From assembly GCF_000372725.1 (NCBI RefSeq), contig NW_005200088.1, positions 433,491-497,490 of the forward strand: 64,000 nt of DNA, in the 5' to 3' direction. The notes below the pieces were generated by a model. It was not told the origin of the DNA. It did no database searches and saw only the letters and a list, made by a program, of their open reading frames with translations. Both the position numbers and the translations under genes were made by a program. The stretch comes from Emiliania huxleyi CCMP1516. Lineage: Eukaryota; Haptophyta; Isochrysidales; Noelaerhabdaceae. Shown in pieces: positions 1 through 8,079 of this stretch (position 1 is its first letter; each line of letters begins with the position of its first letter).

Positions 1-96
1 GGCCTGGACTCGCGCGCGCCGAGATGGGAACCCAACACACGGCGCGTCGACCCGCCTCCGCTTTTGCAACAAAGTCTGCTTGGCTTGTGCAGGTGA

Positions 97-1104
97 TGCC
101 CAGAGCAGCAGAGACGACGCCGGCAGCCTCGGCTCGACCTCGAAGGCGGATCTCGTGGCCAAAAACCTGTGCTCTATTCGTCGGTGGTTCACCGTACACG
201 CCTGTGTAGGAGCGGCTCTCGCGTCGCTCGCGCAGCGCTGGTTGTTGTCGAGACGCTCGCCGGCCTGAGCGGCGCGGTGGCTGCGAACCCCGCGCCCACA
301 CTCTTGTTCCTCCTGGGCGGCGAGAGCACCGGCCACCACCTGCTGACCGCCGTCCTCGACCACAGCGCACGCAACAGCCCGAGCAGCGGGCTGTGCCACC
401 TCAACGAGACTGGTTCCCTCTCCGATCAACTATCAATTCTCTGGTCTACTCGAGAGGCTTTCTCGTGGCGGGAGGCAAAGATGAAGGCGCAAGTGTACGT
501 GAATCAGCTCGCGCAGATGAAAGGGCTGTGCCATACGTTTGTGGTGCCTGATTGCGTACACAGCTGCCTATCGTACCCCTTTGGCGGAGGATGGAAAACG
601 TCAAATGACTCGGTGATAGGCAAGGACGCACTGGCACGCCCGGACCTCGCTGTCCTCTGGAACATGACCGCTGCGGCAGGCGTGGAACTCAAGGTGCTTG
701 CCTCGTACCGCAACCCGCTCAGCGCATATCTTGCCCGTCCCAGCAGACATACAGATGCGATGCTGGGTGTGTGGAGGGCAAAGCTCGTGCTCGCATCGAA
801 CTCCTACATGCAAAGTGAGCTCGCGAGCATGGCGGCGTTGCACGTCAAATTCTGCGTCGTTAGCTTCGAGTCCCTTTGCGGTGCGAACCGCTCCAACGTC
901 TCGCACCGCATCGCAAGCTTCCTCTCGGTGGGAGCGTCGCTGCTGCAGGCGTCGATGGTCGCCGTCACTCGGCCTTGTGCCCGCCCAAAGTGGCATCCCG
1001 GAGATGGCAATGAGGAGGTGGCACGCCTGATGCTGACCGGCGCGGAGGCACGCTGGCCGCTGCTTGCGAGCGGACACGCGACGAGTCGCACAAGCTTGAA
1101 ATGA
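97..1104 (+). CDS. Sulfotransferase-like protein, 5'-incomplete
   Basis: The frame is open from 97 (stop codon at 94) to the stop at 1102-1104, with no ATG near its beginning. The true start probably lies in an upstream exon, with a splice acceptor near 100-110. Near the N-terminus the segment LLFLLGGESTGHHLL matches the 5'-phosphosulfate P-loop style of PAPS-dependent sulfotransferases. Further on, LKVLASYRNPLSAYLAR resembles the 3'-phosphate-binding Arg/Ser motif, and CVVSFESLC resembles the following 'YEdL' strand. A hydrophobic stretch (about residues 20-35 of the visible part) could be a Golgi signal anchor. In this family the enzyme transfers sulfate from PAPS to carbohydrates or proteins in the Golgi. 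The substrate cannot be told. The family call is from motifs only; another P-loop nucleotide-binding protein is possible. Confidence 0.5.
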   Translation, partial: CPEQQRRRRQPRLDLEGGSRGQKPVLYSSVVHRTRLCRSGSRVARAALVVVETLAGLSGAVAANPAPTLLFLLGGESTGHHLLTAVLDHSARNSPSSGLCHLNETGSLSDQLSILWSTREAFSWREAKMKAQVYVNQLAQMKGLCHTFVVPDCVHSCLSYPFGGGWKTSNDSVIGKDALARPDLAVLWNMTAAAGVELKVLASYRNPLSAYLARPSRHTDAMLGVWRAKLVLASNSYMQSELASMAALHVKFCVVSFESLCGANRSNVSHRIASFLSVGASLLQASMVAVTRPCARPKWHPGDGNEEVARLMLTGAEARWPLLASGHATSRTSLK

Positions 1105-2145
1105 ATTGATATCATCTCGCGGAAATGATCCGAGGCTTTGCGCACCCCCGGACATCCACTGGCTCGCCGCCGCCTCCCCCATGCGCGCGTGCCTCGCTTA
1201 GGCGGGACGCACGCGTGCACCGCCACGCACCCGGCCAACAAAGCCACGATGCCGCCCATAAAGACACGAGGTCCGAGTTGTCATGGGTCAGCGGCGCAAT
1301 GTAAAAAGCCTACTGCGGTAAATATTAGGTCCTCGGGTGCAACCAGCGGCTCGGTCCGATCAGTAGTCATGTTTGGCACTTCAAATCGACCGGTCTCGAG
1401 TAGTGAGGCGCTCGTTATACCCACTTTAACTCCGAAAAACGTGTGGAAAATCGACAGCATTTTTCTGCGGTGCAACCTTGCGCGCGGCGCGGCACCGTTT
1501 TTGACCGCCTTATTACACCCAGAGCCCGGATGTTATGTGTATCTCCAGAATGATATACGCGCGCCTATTGGGACGGTTAGTCCCTCAGGATCACGAGATA
1601 CGCGCCTGAGTGTAATCTCGCGCAATCTCGAGGGGCCCTATACCCGCTACCCCTTGTCGGATCCCTTGGAGCACTTGGAGTGCAGTCAGCAACCGCACAT
1701 CCAGGGCCCTTGCCTCCCTTTTTCGTAACAGGAACATTTTTTCTTCAATATATTACGTTGTGTCCTGTACTCAAAAGCATGTGCAGTCAACGCTCGAACC
1801 ACCCTCCTTCCCCTCTTACTCGACTCGGCCCGGCCTTACCTTAAGGTACCTGTCCATGTCCGATTGCCGGGGCCACTCCCCAGCACAGTGCAGCAACGAT
1901 AGCGCACAGCAGCGGTCCGGCGACAGTAGGAGCCCGGAAGCGACGTAGGCGCCCTTCGCATAGCTCACGAAACGATGCAGCTGCGCCGCTGCAGCCAAAG
2001 AAGCCCAGGCACGGCGCAGCTACCGCCGGCGCAGCCACCGCCACGCGGCCACTAGCCCCGGCGAGTTGCGGGGAGAAGGGAGCGCGCTGCTGCGCGATCC
2101 AGACGCGAGCTGCGGGCGCGAGATCGGCGCGAGATCGGCGCGAGA
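1105..2145. other. Intergenic spacer
   Basis: This stretch has no convincing coding sequence. Open frames are compositionally unlike the neighbouring genes and lack motifs. It lies between the end of the sulfotransferase-like gene and the 3' end of the minus-strand glycosyltransferase. No dispersed repeat seen elsewhere in the window was recognised in it. Confidence 0.6.
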
Positions 2146-5100
2146 TCAGCGCGAGATCGAGGTCGGGTCCTCCGAGAACTGGCGGAGCAGCGCGATCGCC
2201 GTGGCCATGGCGACCCGCCCCTCGATGCGCAACGCCCACCAGATCAGCAGCCCGACCAGCGCGACACGCATCAGATTCGTGACGACGGCGCCGATAGTTG
2301 CGAGCTCCATGCGGTGCGGCAAGTTGGCCTCGATCGCCTTCTCGTACTGGGCGATCAGCTCCGTCGTCGCGTCCCGCCAGCTCGCCTGGGTTACCATAGA
2401 TTCCCCAAGATTCCCCAAGATTCCCCCAAATCCCCCGAGATCCGCCGAGATCCGCCGAGATCCGCCGAGATTCGCCTTGACAGGCTCCTCGCGCAGCCGC
2501 TGCTTCGAGCCGGGCGTGACCGCGGCCGCCAGCGACGAGAGCAGCCCCGCCGCCTCGCCGTGGTTGTACATCCACTCGGCGGGCAGCCTCGCCTCCCACA
2601 ACTCGTCGAAAACGGAGCAGTGCGGCAGCACGGCCGGGGTGCCGCACGCGAGCGCCTCCAGCACGGTGAGGCCGTACGTCTCCGACGTGCTGCACGTGAC
2701 GAACGCGTCCGCCGCGCGGTACAGCGGCGGCAGCCGGTCATTCTTCACGTTGCCGGTAAAGGTGACGGGCAGCGCGTGCCGCTCGGCGAACGCCGCGAGC
2801 TCTCTCCTCGCCGGGCCGTCGCCTACAAAAAAGAATTACGCGTGGGGCCCCCGATTTCTTTTTTTGAGCTCTCTCCTCGCCGGGCCGTCGCCTACAAAAA
2901 AGAATTACGCGTGGGGCCCCCGATTTCTTTTTTGAGCTCTCTCCTCGCCGGGCCGTCGCCTACAAAAAAGAATTACGCGTGGGGCCGCCGATTTCTTTTT
3001 TTGAGCTCTCTCCTCGCCGGGCCGTCGCCCGCGATCACCACGTGCAGCCTTCGCCCGCTCGCGAGGAGCACCGGCGACGCGCGCCCCGCCCCGCCGCCTC
3101 CCGCCCCGCACCGGCCGCCCTTGCAGCCCGCCTCCTTGGCGGCGGCGAGGGCGGCGGCGCCGTCCCTCTGCTGCAGCAGCGCCTCGAGCAGGTGGTGGGC
3201 GTCCTTCTCCGGCGCGAGGCGCTGCACCATCAGGCAGATCGCGTCGCCCGCCGCCGCGCCGCACAGCCGCTCCAAGTCGCGCCTCTCCGCCACCAGCTGC
3301 TCCGCAGAGTCCACCTGCGCCGCACGGCTAGTCGATCTCCCCACCTCTCCCCACCTCTCCCCACCTCTCCCCATCTCTCCCCATCTCTCCCCACCTCTAA
3401 ACACCTCTCCCCATCTCTCCCCACCTCCCCACCTCTCCCCACCTATGCCCCCACCTCTGCCCACCTCTCCCCATCTCTCCCCACCTCTGCCCCTCTCTCC
3501 CCATCTCTCCAGCGTGTCTCGTCACGGCAAGTGCTAGACTGTCTCCCCAGATCTCCCCACATCTCCCCAGATCTCCCCACATCTCGTCACAGCATGCTGA
3601 TGTGCTGCGGTGGCCAGCGCAGACGGCGAGTGCTCTTCATGCATCTTGACGCACCTTGAAGCGCGCGTCGGCGACGCCGGACGGGATGCGCATCCGCATG
3701 CAGCCCGGCGCCTTGTGCGGCACGTGCGAGTCGAGGAAGCACAGGGTGGGCGCTGCGTTGACGGAGGCGTGGCGGGCGGCGGGCAGCTTGCAAAAGAGCC
3801 AGTACGACAGGTTGCCGAGCCACGAGATGGAGGCGGCGTACTGCTCGATGTAGTACTCCATGTCGACGTGGTGGGAGCAGTAGACGGGGATGCGCCGCCA
3901 GTTGCAGACCGGCACGATGGCGGGGCCGATGATGGAGGGGTAGACCAGGTGGACGATGTCCCACTGCTTAGCGCCGAGAGCCTGCGGTGTGAGTACGCCA
4001 ACCTCAGGGCGGGGGGACGGGAGAGTGTGCGGTGTACTCCGAGCGATGGTTGAGTACGAGGAGCTGCGAATGAGCTGTGAAGACGGCGCACCCGTGCCCT
4101 CTCGAGCGCCGCTTGGGAGACAAGAGTGCGTCTTCCGCTTCTACGCTGCGCAAGCCCACGCGAGGCGAAGGCCGGGGAGATGTGGGGAGATGTGGGGAGA
4201 TGTGGGGAGATGTGGGGCGATATGGCTGAGGGGTTCAACGACCATGCAGGCTGCGTCTTCCGCTTCTACTCTTCGCAAGCCCACGCGAGGCGAAGGCCTA
4301 CCAGAAAAAAGAAAATCCCGCGTAGGAAAAAAGAAACCCCGCCTCGCAAGCCCACGCGAGGCGGAGGCCGGGATTGTACGCCATGCAGTTGGACGTGTTG
4401 AACGGGTTGATGATGGCGGGCATGTTGGGGTGGTCGAAGGAGGTGAGCCGCTGCCGGTGCAGGTTGGTCGAGTAGACCTGCACCTCGTGCCCCGCCTGGC
4501 GCCACGCGCGGAACGCGTGTGCGGCCGACTCCGGTGTGTGGCTGTCGTTGCTACTGCAGTGCGCGCCTGGCGCATGTGCGTGATGTAGTGCGAGAAGCGG
4601 ATGGCGATGCCGTGCGTCTGCGGCGGGGTGTAGTCGGTGATGATGAGGATGCGCAGGTTCGTCTTCTTCTCGTACGACGACGTCGTGTTGAGCATCCGCG
4701 CGCAGTTGCGCAGAAACTGGGCGACCACAATCTGCAGCCGAGGCCGGGTGGGTGGCGGTGAGAAAGAGTGAGGCGGCGCCGGCGCAGGCGAGGGAGGAGG
4801 CGCGCGCCGCCGATGGACCGCGGTTGTGGCGGGGAGGGAGGGAGGGCGGCGCAGGCGCGCAGGTGCGATGGAGCGAGAGGGCGAGAGGCATGCCGGACAG
4901 CGGCGGCGGCGGGCGGCGGCGGCGGCGGCGGCGGCGGCTGCTTTGACCGGTCAGCGCTGATATGTGCGGGGCTGCGGCTGTGAAGATAGACGCCGGCGGC
5001 GGTGCGGTGCGCGCCGTGAAGAAGGAGAGCGCGGCGCGAGGGAAGTAGATGAGCATCACGAGCGGGAGCTGGCCGAGCGAGCGGAAGGTGCGCCAGTGCT

Positions 5101-5185
5101 GGGAGAGGCGGTGGCGGAGGCTCTGAGAGGTTGCGTCGTCGAGGGCCTCGACCTCGCTGTCCGACGGGCTGCGCGGGAAGCTCAT
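2146..5185 (-). CDS. GT4-family glycosyltransferase (sulfolipid/phosphoinositol-mannosyl type), multi-exon
   Basis: ATG is at 5183-5185 and the stop at 2146-2148. Exon 1 carries a hydrophobic segment (LGQLPLVMLIYFPRAALSFF). The exon ending near 4731 encodes LRILIITDYTPPQTHGIAIR, the N-terminal Rossmann start of GT4 enzymes with the Gly-rich acceptor loop. Exon 3655-3981 encodes IVHLVYPSIIGPAIV and SHHVDMEYYIEQY. The C-terminal GT-B half has LMVQRLAPEKDAHHLLEAL, VVIAGDGPARREL and STSETYGLTVLEALACGTPA with the Glu-rich nucleotide-sugar motif. A membrane helix (VVTNLMRVALVGLLIWWALR) ends the protein. Introns that can be placed are 2386-2475 and 3315-3654; another acceptor is next to 3981 with a GC donor after ...LAWACE near 4345. 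The stretch around 4500-4560 needs a frame change that I cannot place. Order of motifs and length fit SQD2-like enzymes that glycosylate diacylglycerol or inositol lipids. Donor and acceptor are inference. Confidence 0.75.
2797..3029 (-). repeat. Tandem 69/68/69-bp unit carrying an exon edge and a 3' splice site
   Basis: The unit begins at 2797, 2866, 2934 and, partially, 3003. Read on the minus strand each unit contains the exon segment encoding D-G-P-A-R-R-E-L, an A-rich run, and a T-rich tract ending TTCTTTTTTGTAG. The downstream glycosyltransferase reading frame needs only one copy of the exon segment. The extra units must therefore be removed as intron, most simply with a GC donor (GCGG|GCGACGG) and the last GTAG acceptor. 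Confidence 0.85.
3315..3654 (-). repeat. Intron with 10-bp (CTCCCCACCT)n minisatellite
   Basis: This 340-bp GT-AG intron has donor AAG|GTGCGT on the minus strand at 3654/3655 and acceptor CGCAG| at 3315. It joins ...ADARFK to VDSAEQL in phase 0. About 3340-3520 is a degenerate decamer array, and 3541-3590 holds a related TCTCCCCAGA array. Confidence 0.8.
4150..4375 (-). repeat. Intronic copies of the upstream exon end plus GGGGAGATGT array
   Basis: The exon end encoding N-P-G-L-R-L-A-W-A-C-E (about 4343-4375) is echoed twice inside the following intron, near 4270-4300 and 4145-4175. The decamer GGGGAGATGT is repeated at about 4178-4222. T-rich tracts ending in a TAG acceptor-like site precede one copy. 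This is the same style of exon duplication as at 2797-3029. Confidence 0.7.
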
Positions 5186-5297
5186 GAGGAGCCTCGGCGT
5201 CAGCGAGGACCGGGTGCGGAATCCCCCAAGTCGCAGAAAAAGAATTTTACGAAAAAGGCATTTTTCGAAGTTTTTTTCTCACTCTCGCCCCCATTTC
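5186..5297. promoter_or_regulatory. Candidate bidirectional promoter
   Basis: Only 112 bases separate the start codons of the minus-strand glycosyltransferase (5185) and the plus-strand F-box/kelch gene (5298). The segment has an AT-rich core at about 5236-5279 (AGAATTTTACGAAAAAGGCA and a T-run), very unlike the surrounding GC-rich DNA. An upstream in-frame ATG at 5184 would make the two coding regions overlap, so 5298 is preferred. Confidence 0.5.
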
Positions 5298-6464
5298 ATG
5301 GCCTCCCACCGCATCGGCGCGCGCGTCGCGGGCCTCTCCCCAGCGCAGCTGTGCGCCATCATCGAGGCGCAGGCGGGCGCGAGCGCCGCCGCGCTGCGCG
5401 TGGCGGAGGAGCACGCCGCACGGCTCGTGGAGCAGCCCGAGTGGGTCCTCTCCGAGGTGCTTCTCTCGCCGGACCTCGCCCCGCACATCCTCGCCCAGCT
5501 GCCGGCCAAGGAGCACGCCGTCAAGGGGACGTGCCGCGCGTGGCGCCGCGGCTGGAAGGAGACGCTGAAGAAGCGCGAGAGGCCGCGCATGCTCGTGATC
5601 GGCGGCCAAGGCAGCGACTACGAGTTTGTCAACTCGCTGGAGCGGTACGACCCGTCAACGAATGAGTGGGAGGGAGAGGCTGTGGCGCCGATGCCGACGG
5701 CACGAAGGTATGTCGGCATGGCGGTGCTCGATGGCAAGCTCTACGCGGCGGGCGGCGATGACGTGGCTGACGGCGCAACTTCCAACCTGGTGGAGCGGTA
5801 CGATCCGGCGACGAACGCGTGGGAAGCGGTGACGCCGCTGGCAGATGCGCGGTATGCTCACGGCATGGCGGTGCTCGACGGCAAGCTGTATTCGGTGGGC
5901 GGACAGGATACCAATTACCACGCCCTCAATTCAGTCGAGCGGTACGACCCTGCGGTGGGCGCGTGGGAGGAGGTGGCGCCGATGACGACAGCGCGGGAGT
6001 CTCACGCCGTGGCGGCGCTCGACGGCAAGCTGTACGCTGTGGGAGGCCACAACCACGACGACGGCTCCCTCAGCTCGGTGGAGCGGTACGACCCGTGGAC
6101 GGATGCGTGGGAGGCGGTGGCGCCGATGGCGACGGCACGGGACTCTCACGCCACGGTTGTGGTCGACGGCAAGCTGTACGCGGTGGGAGGCTGCAACGAC
6201 GACGACGGCTTCCTCAGCTCAGTCGAGCGGTACGACCCGGCGACGAACGCGTGGGAGGCGGTGGCGCCGATCGTGACGGCTCGGTGTAATTTTGCCATGG
6301 CGGTGCTCGACGGCAAGCTGCATGCGGTGGGCGGGTACAACGGTGACGATCGGCGAGAGGAACCGCTCAGCTCGGTCGAGCGGTACGACCCGGCAGTGGG
6401 CGCGTGGGAGGCGGTGGCTCCGATGGCGGCGGTGCGGATTAAGGCTTTCGCTGTCTTTATGTAG
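5298..6464 (+). CDS. F-box/kelch-repeat protein
   Basis: Single-exon gene of 388 residues. After about 55 residues comes an F-box-like helical segment (SPDLAPHILAQLPAKEHAVK followed by GTCRAWRRGWKE). Six kelch repeats follow, each with the pattern KLYAVGG ... SVERYDPAT-AWEAVAPM ... A-LDG; the first is divergent and the last ends at the C-terminus. Six blades make a complete beta-propeller. F-box/kelch proteins act as substrate receptors in SCF ubiquitin ligases, the propeller binding the target. No target can be inferred. The blades are unusually alike at DNA level, consistent with recent internal duplication. Confidence 0.88.
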   Translation: MASHRIGARVAGLSPAQLCAIIEAQAGASAAALRVAEEHAARLVEQPEWVLSEVLLSPDLAPHILAQLPAKEHAVKGTCRAWRRGWKETLKKRERPRMLVIGGQGSDYEFVNSLERYDPSTNEWEGEAVAPMPTARRYVGMAVLDGKLYAAGGDDVADGATSNLVERYDPATNAWEAVTPLADARYAHGMAVLDGKLYSVGGQDTNYHALNSVERYDPAVGAWEEVAPMTTARESHAVAALDGKLYAVGGHNHDDGSLSSVERYDPWTDAWEAVAPMATARDSHATVVVDGKLYAVGGCNDDDGFLSSVERYDPATNAWEAVAPIVTARCNFAMAVLDGKLHAVGGYNGDDRREEPLSSVERYDPAVGAWEAVAPMAAVRIKAFAVFM

Positions 6465-6512
6465 TCGCCGTTGTGTGCGTGCTATAGTCGTACGGGGTGT
6501 GGAGGGTGAGTT

Positions 6513-6656
6513 GAGGTAAGGTAAGGTAAGGTAAACGTCTCCACACACACAAAGTGGTGGGGCAAGGGGGGGCGACCCTCGCATCTCCACGCCCGGACAC
6601 GGGCAGGAGCCCCACGGCATTCAAAGTGCAAGCACCGGCCCGGTGCCGTGGGTGAG
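6513..6656 (-). repeat. Dispersed repeat family A, copy 1
   Basis: SINE-like element about 140 bp long. Its 3' end is a (CCTTA)n pentanucleotide tail, seen here as GGTAAGGTAAGGTAAGGTAA at 6515. The core includes TTGCACTTTGAATGCC and GGGGCTCCTG on the minus strand. The same core occurs at 22921-23070 and 37969-38107, with tail fragments elsewhere. Confidence 0.8.
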
Positions 6657-6852
6657 CAACCTGCACCCCACTCCTACTCCTATAACACAACCCCCACAGC
6701 GTGGTCGTCTACGTGTTCAGAAACACAGCGAGGCGAGGGTGAAGGGGTAGTACCCGGGGTAAGGGGCTGTGTGGGGCTATCTGTGACTACTCCATCTAGC
6801 CTGGGGGGTAGCAGGAGGGGGGGGGCAGAGGGTAAGATATGGGTGAGGCCAG
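6657..6852. other. Spacer after repeat A
   Basis: Short non-coding spacer with a G-rich run (GGAGGGGGGGGGCAGAGG near 6815). No other signal was recognised. Confidence 0.5.
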
Positions 6853-7704
6853 CTACAAGTCGGACGCCCTCCCGTCGTCGTCGGAATACTCCTCGGAGCG
6901 GTCGGCGTCCTCGTCGTCGTCCTCGGTCTGCATTGCCTCGCCAGCCGTGAACCTGAACACGGCGTCGGCCGGCGCCGAGGCGCCGGCGGCCGTCATCAGG
7001 TGCATGACCATGCGGTCGCGGCATGCCGCATCAATCTTGCCGCGCCCGGCCAGCTCGTTCGCGAGCCAGTCCGGGGCGACCGTCGTCGCCACGGTCCCCT
7101 GGGGAACTGTGGCGTACACCTTGCTGGGGCCGCGTCGATACCCGTCGTCCCTCTCCGGGGGCAGCGAGTATTCGACTCCTATATTGGACCCGGCCTGGCT
7201 GCGCGCCTGCGCAGCTGCAGACCGCAGCCCGGCCATCACGTACTCGATGTTCTCGCGCAGCTGCGCGCGCGGGCGCTCCGCGTTCTCGGCCTCGTTCGCG
7301 GCGCGCTCGCCAGCCTCCTTCGCCCGGCGCTCCTTCTGCCGGATCTTCTTGGCCTTGCGTGACGCGGTTCGAGCCGCAAGCTGCTCATCAGTGAGCTCCT
7401 TCTTCTTCGGCGCGGTGCGCTCGATGTACGAGCGCTCCGCCACCTTCACCGACTCGCGGTCGCCCGCGGCCTTCTCGTGCTTCAGGTCGACCTCGATGGT
7501 CTCGTAGCCAGGCCTTATCAGCCTGACACACGACGCACCGAACAACCGTGCGACACCCACCGCGTCCTCCAGTTGCGCGCGATCGGAGCGATTCCAGGGT
7601 CCGCTGCGCATCCCCGGCAGTACGACGGTGGCCGGCGCTTGCGCGCCAGCCCCGTCCGCCACCGGGTCCGCGGCCGCGGTCCCTGTCATAGCTACGCGCG
7701 CCAT
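6853..7704 (-). CDS. Hypothetical basic coiled-coil protein
   Basis: Single uninterrupted frame of 283 residues. ATG is at 7702-7704 in good context (GCGCGCCATGG on the plus strand covers it). I do not recognise a family. Residues about 30-75 look globular (GPWNRSDRAQLEDAVGVARL ... YETIEVDL). Residues about 95-150 are Lys/Arg/Glu/Ala-rich and probably a coiled coil with nuclear-localisation-like clusters (APKKKELT, RKAKKIRQKERRAKE). About 165-255 is mixed sequence (YATVPQGTVATTVAPDWLAN). The C-terminus is acidic (EDDDEDADRSEEYSDDDG). Such a basic coil plus acidic tail is common in nucleolar or RNP factors, but that is only a compositional remark. Confidence 0.6.
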   Translation of the reverse strand: MARVAMTGTAAADPVADGAGAQAPATVVLPGMRSGPWNRSDRAQLEDAVGVARLFGASCVRLIRPGYETIEVDLKHEKAAGDRESVKVAERSYIERTAPKKKELTDEQLAARTASRKAKKIRQKERRAKEAGERAANEAENAERPRAQLRENIEYVMAGLRSAAAQARSQAGSNIGVEYSLPPERDDGYRRGPSKVYATVPQGTVATTVAPDWLANELAGRGKIDAACRDRMVMHLMTAAGASAPADAVFRFTAGEAMQTEDDDEDADRSEEYSDDDGRASDL

Positions 7705-8079
7705 GGATCGGCGGTTACACTTAAGCTGTCTTGTTGACCAGGGGTTGTGCGCTGGGCCCTCCTGCTCGGCTCCAGCGAGTAGACAAGTGTTGTCATCAAC
7801 AGAGTAGAAGAATTGACCTCGGGGCCGATGTGACCAAGCGCTGGTAGCGTGGTTTTACCTCACACCCATGGTCTCACAGTGTGCCGGCAGTCGCCGAGCA
7901 GTGTCGCTCACACAAGCCGCAGCACAAGTGACTGAGGGCCAGTGAGGGCGAGCCCATCGCTGTCACGGCTGTGGCAGCCGCACAGTAGGCTGTGCCAACT
8001 GTGCAGAGTGTGTGAGCAGCAGAGGAGCTGCTCTCCAGGCTTCTGTCGCAAAGAGCTGCATGCGGGCCACCGACTCATC
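7705..8079. other. Intergenic, presumed promoter/3' region
   Basis: Lies between the start of the hypothetical gene (7704, minus) and the stop of the GT23-like gene (8080, minus). No ORF, repeat or clear promoter element was seen. Confidence 0.5.

Noticed and set aside
1138..1728. Long plus-strand open frame in the first spacer
   Set aside because: Composition changes along the frame, there are no motifs, and the codon pattern is unlike nearby genes.
2314..3537. Plus-strand frame opposite the GT4 gene
   Set aside because: Runs through intron repeats; the minus strand carries the conserved GT-B motifs.
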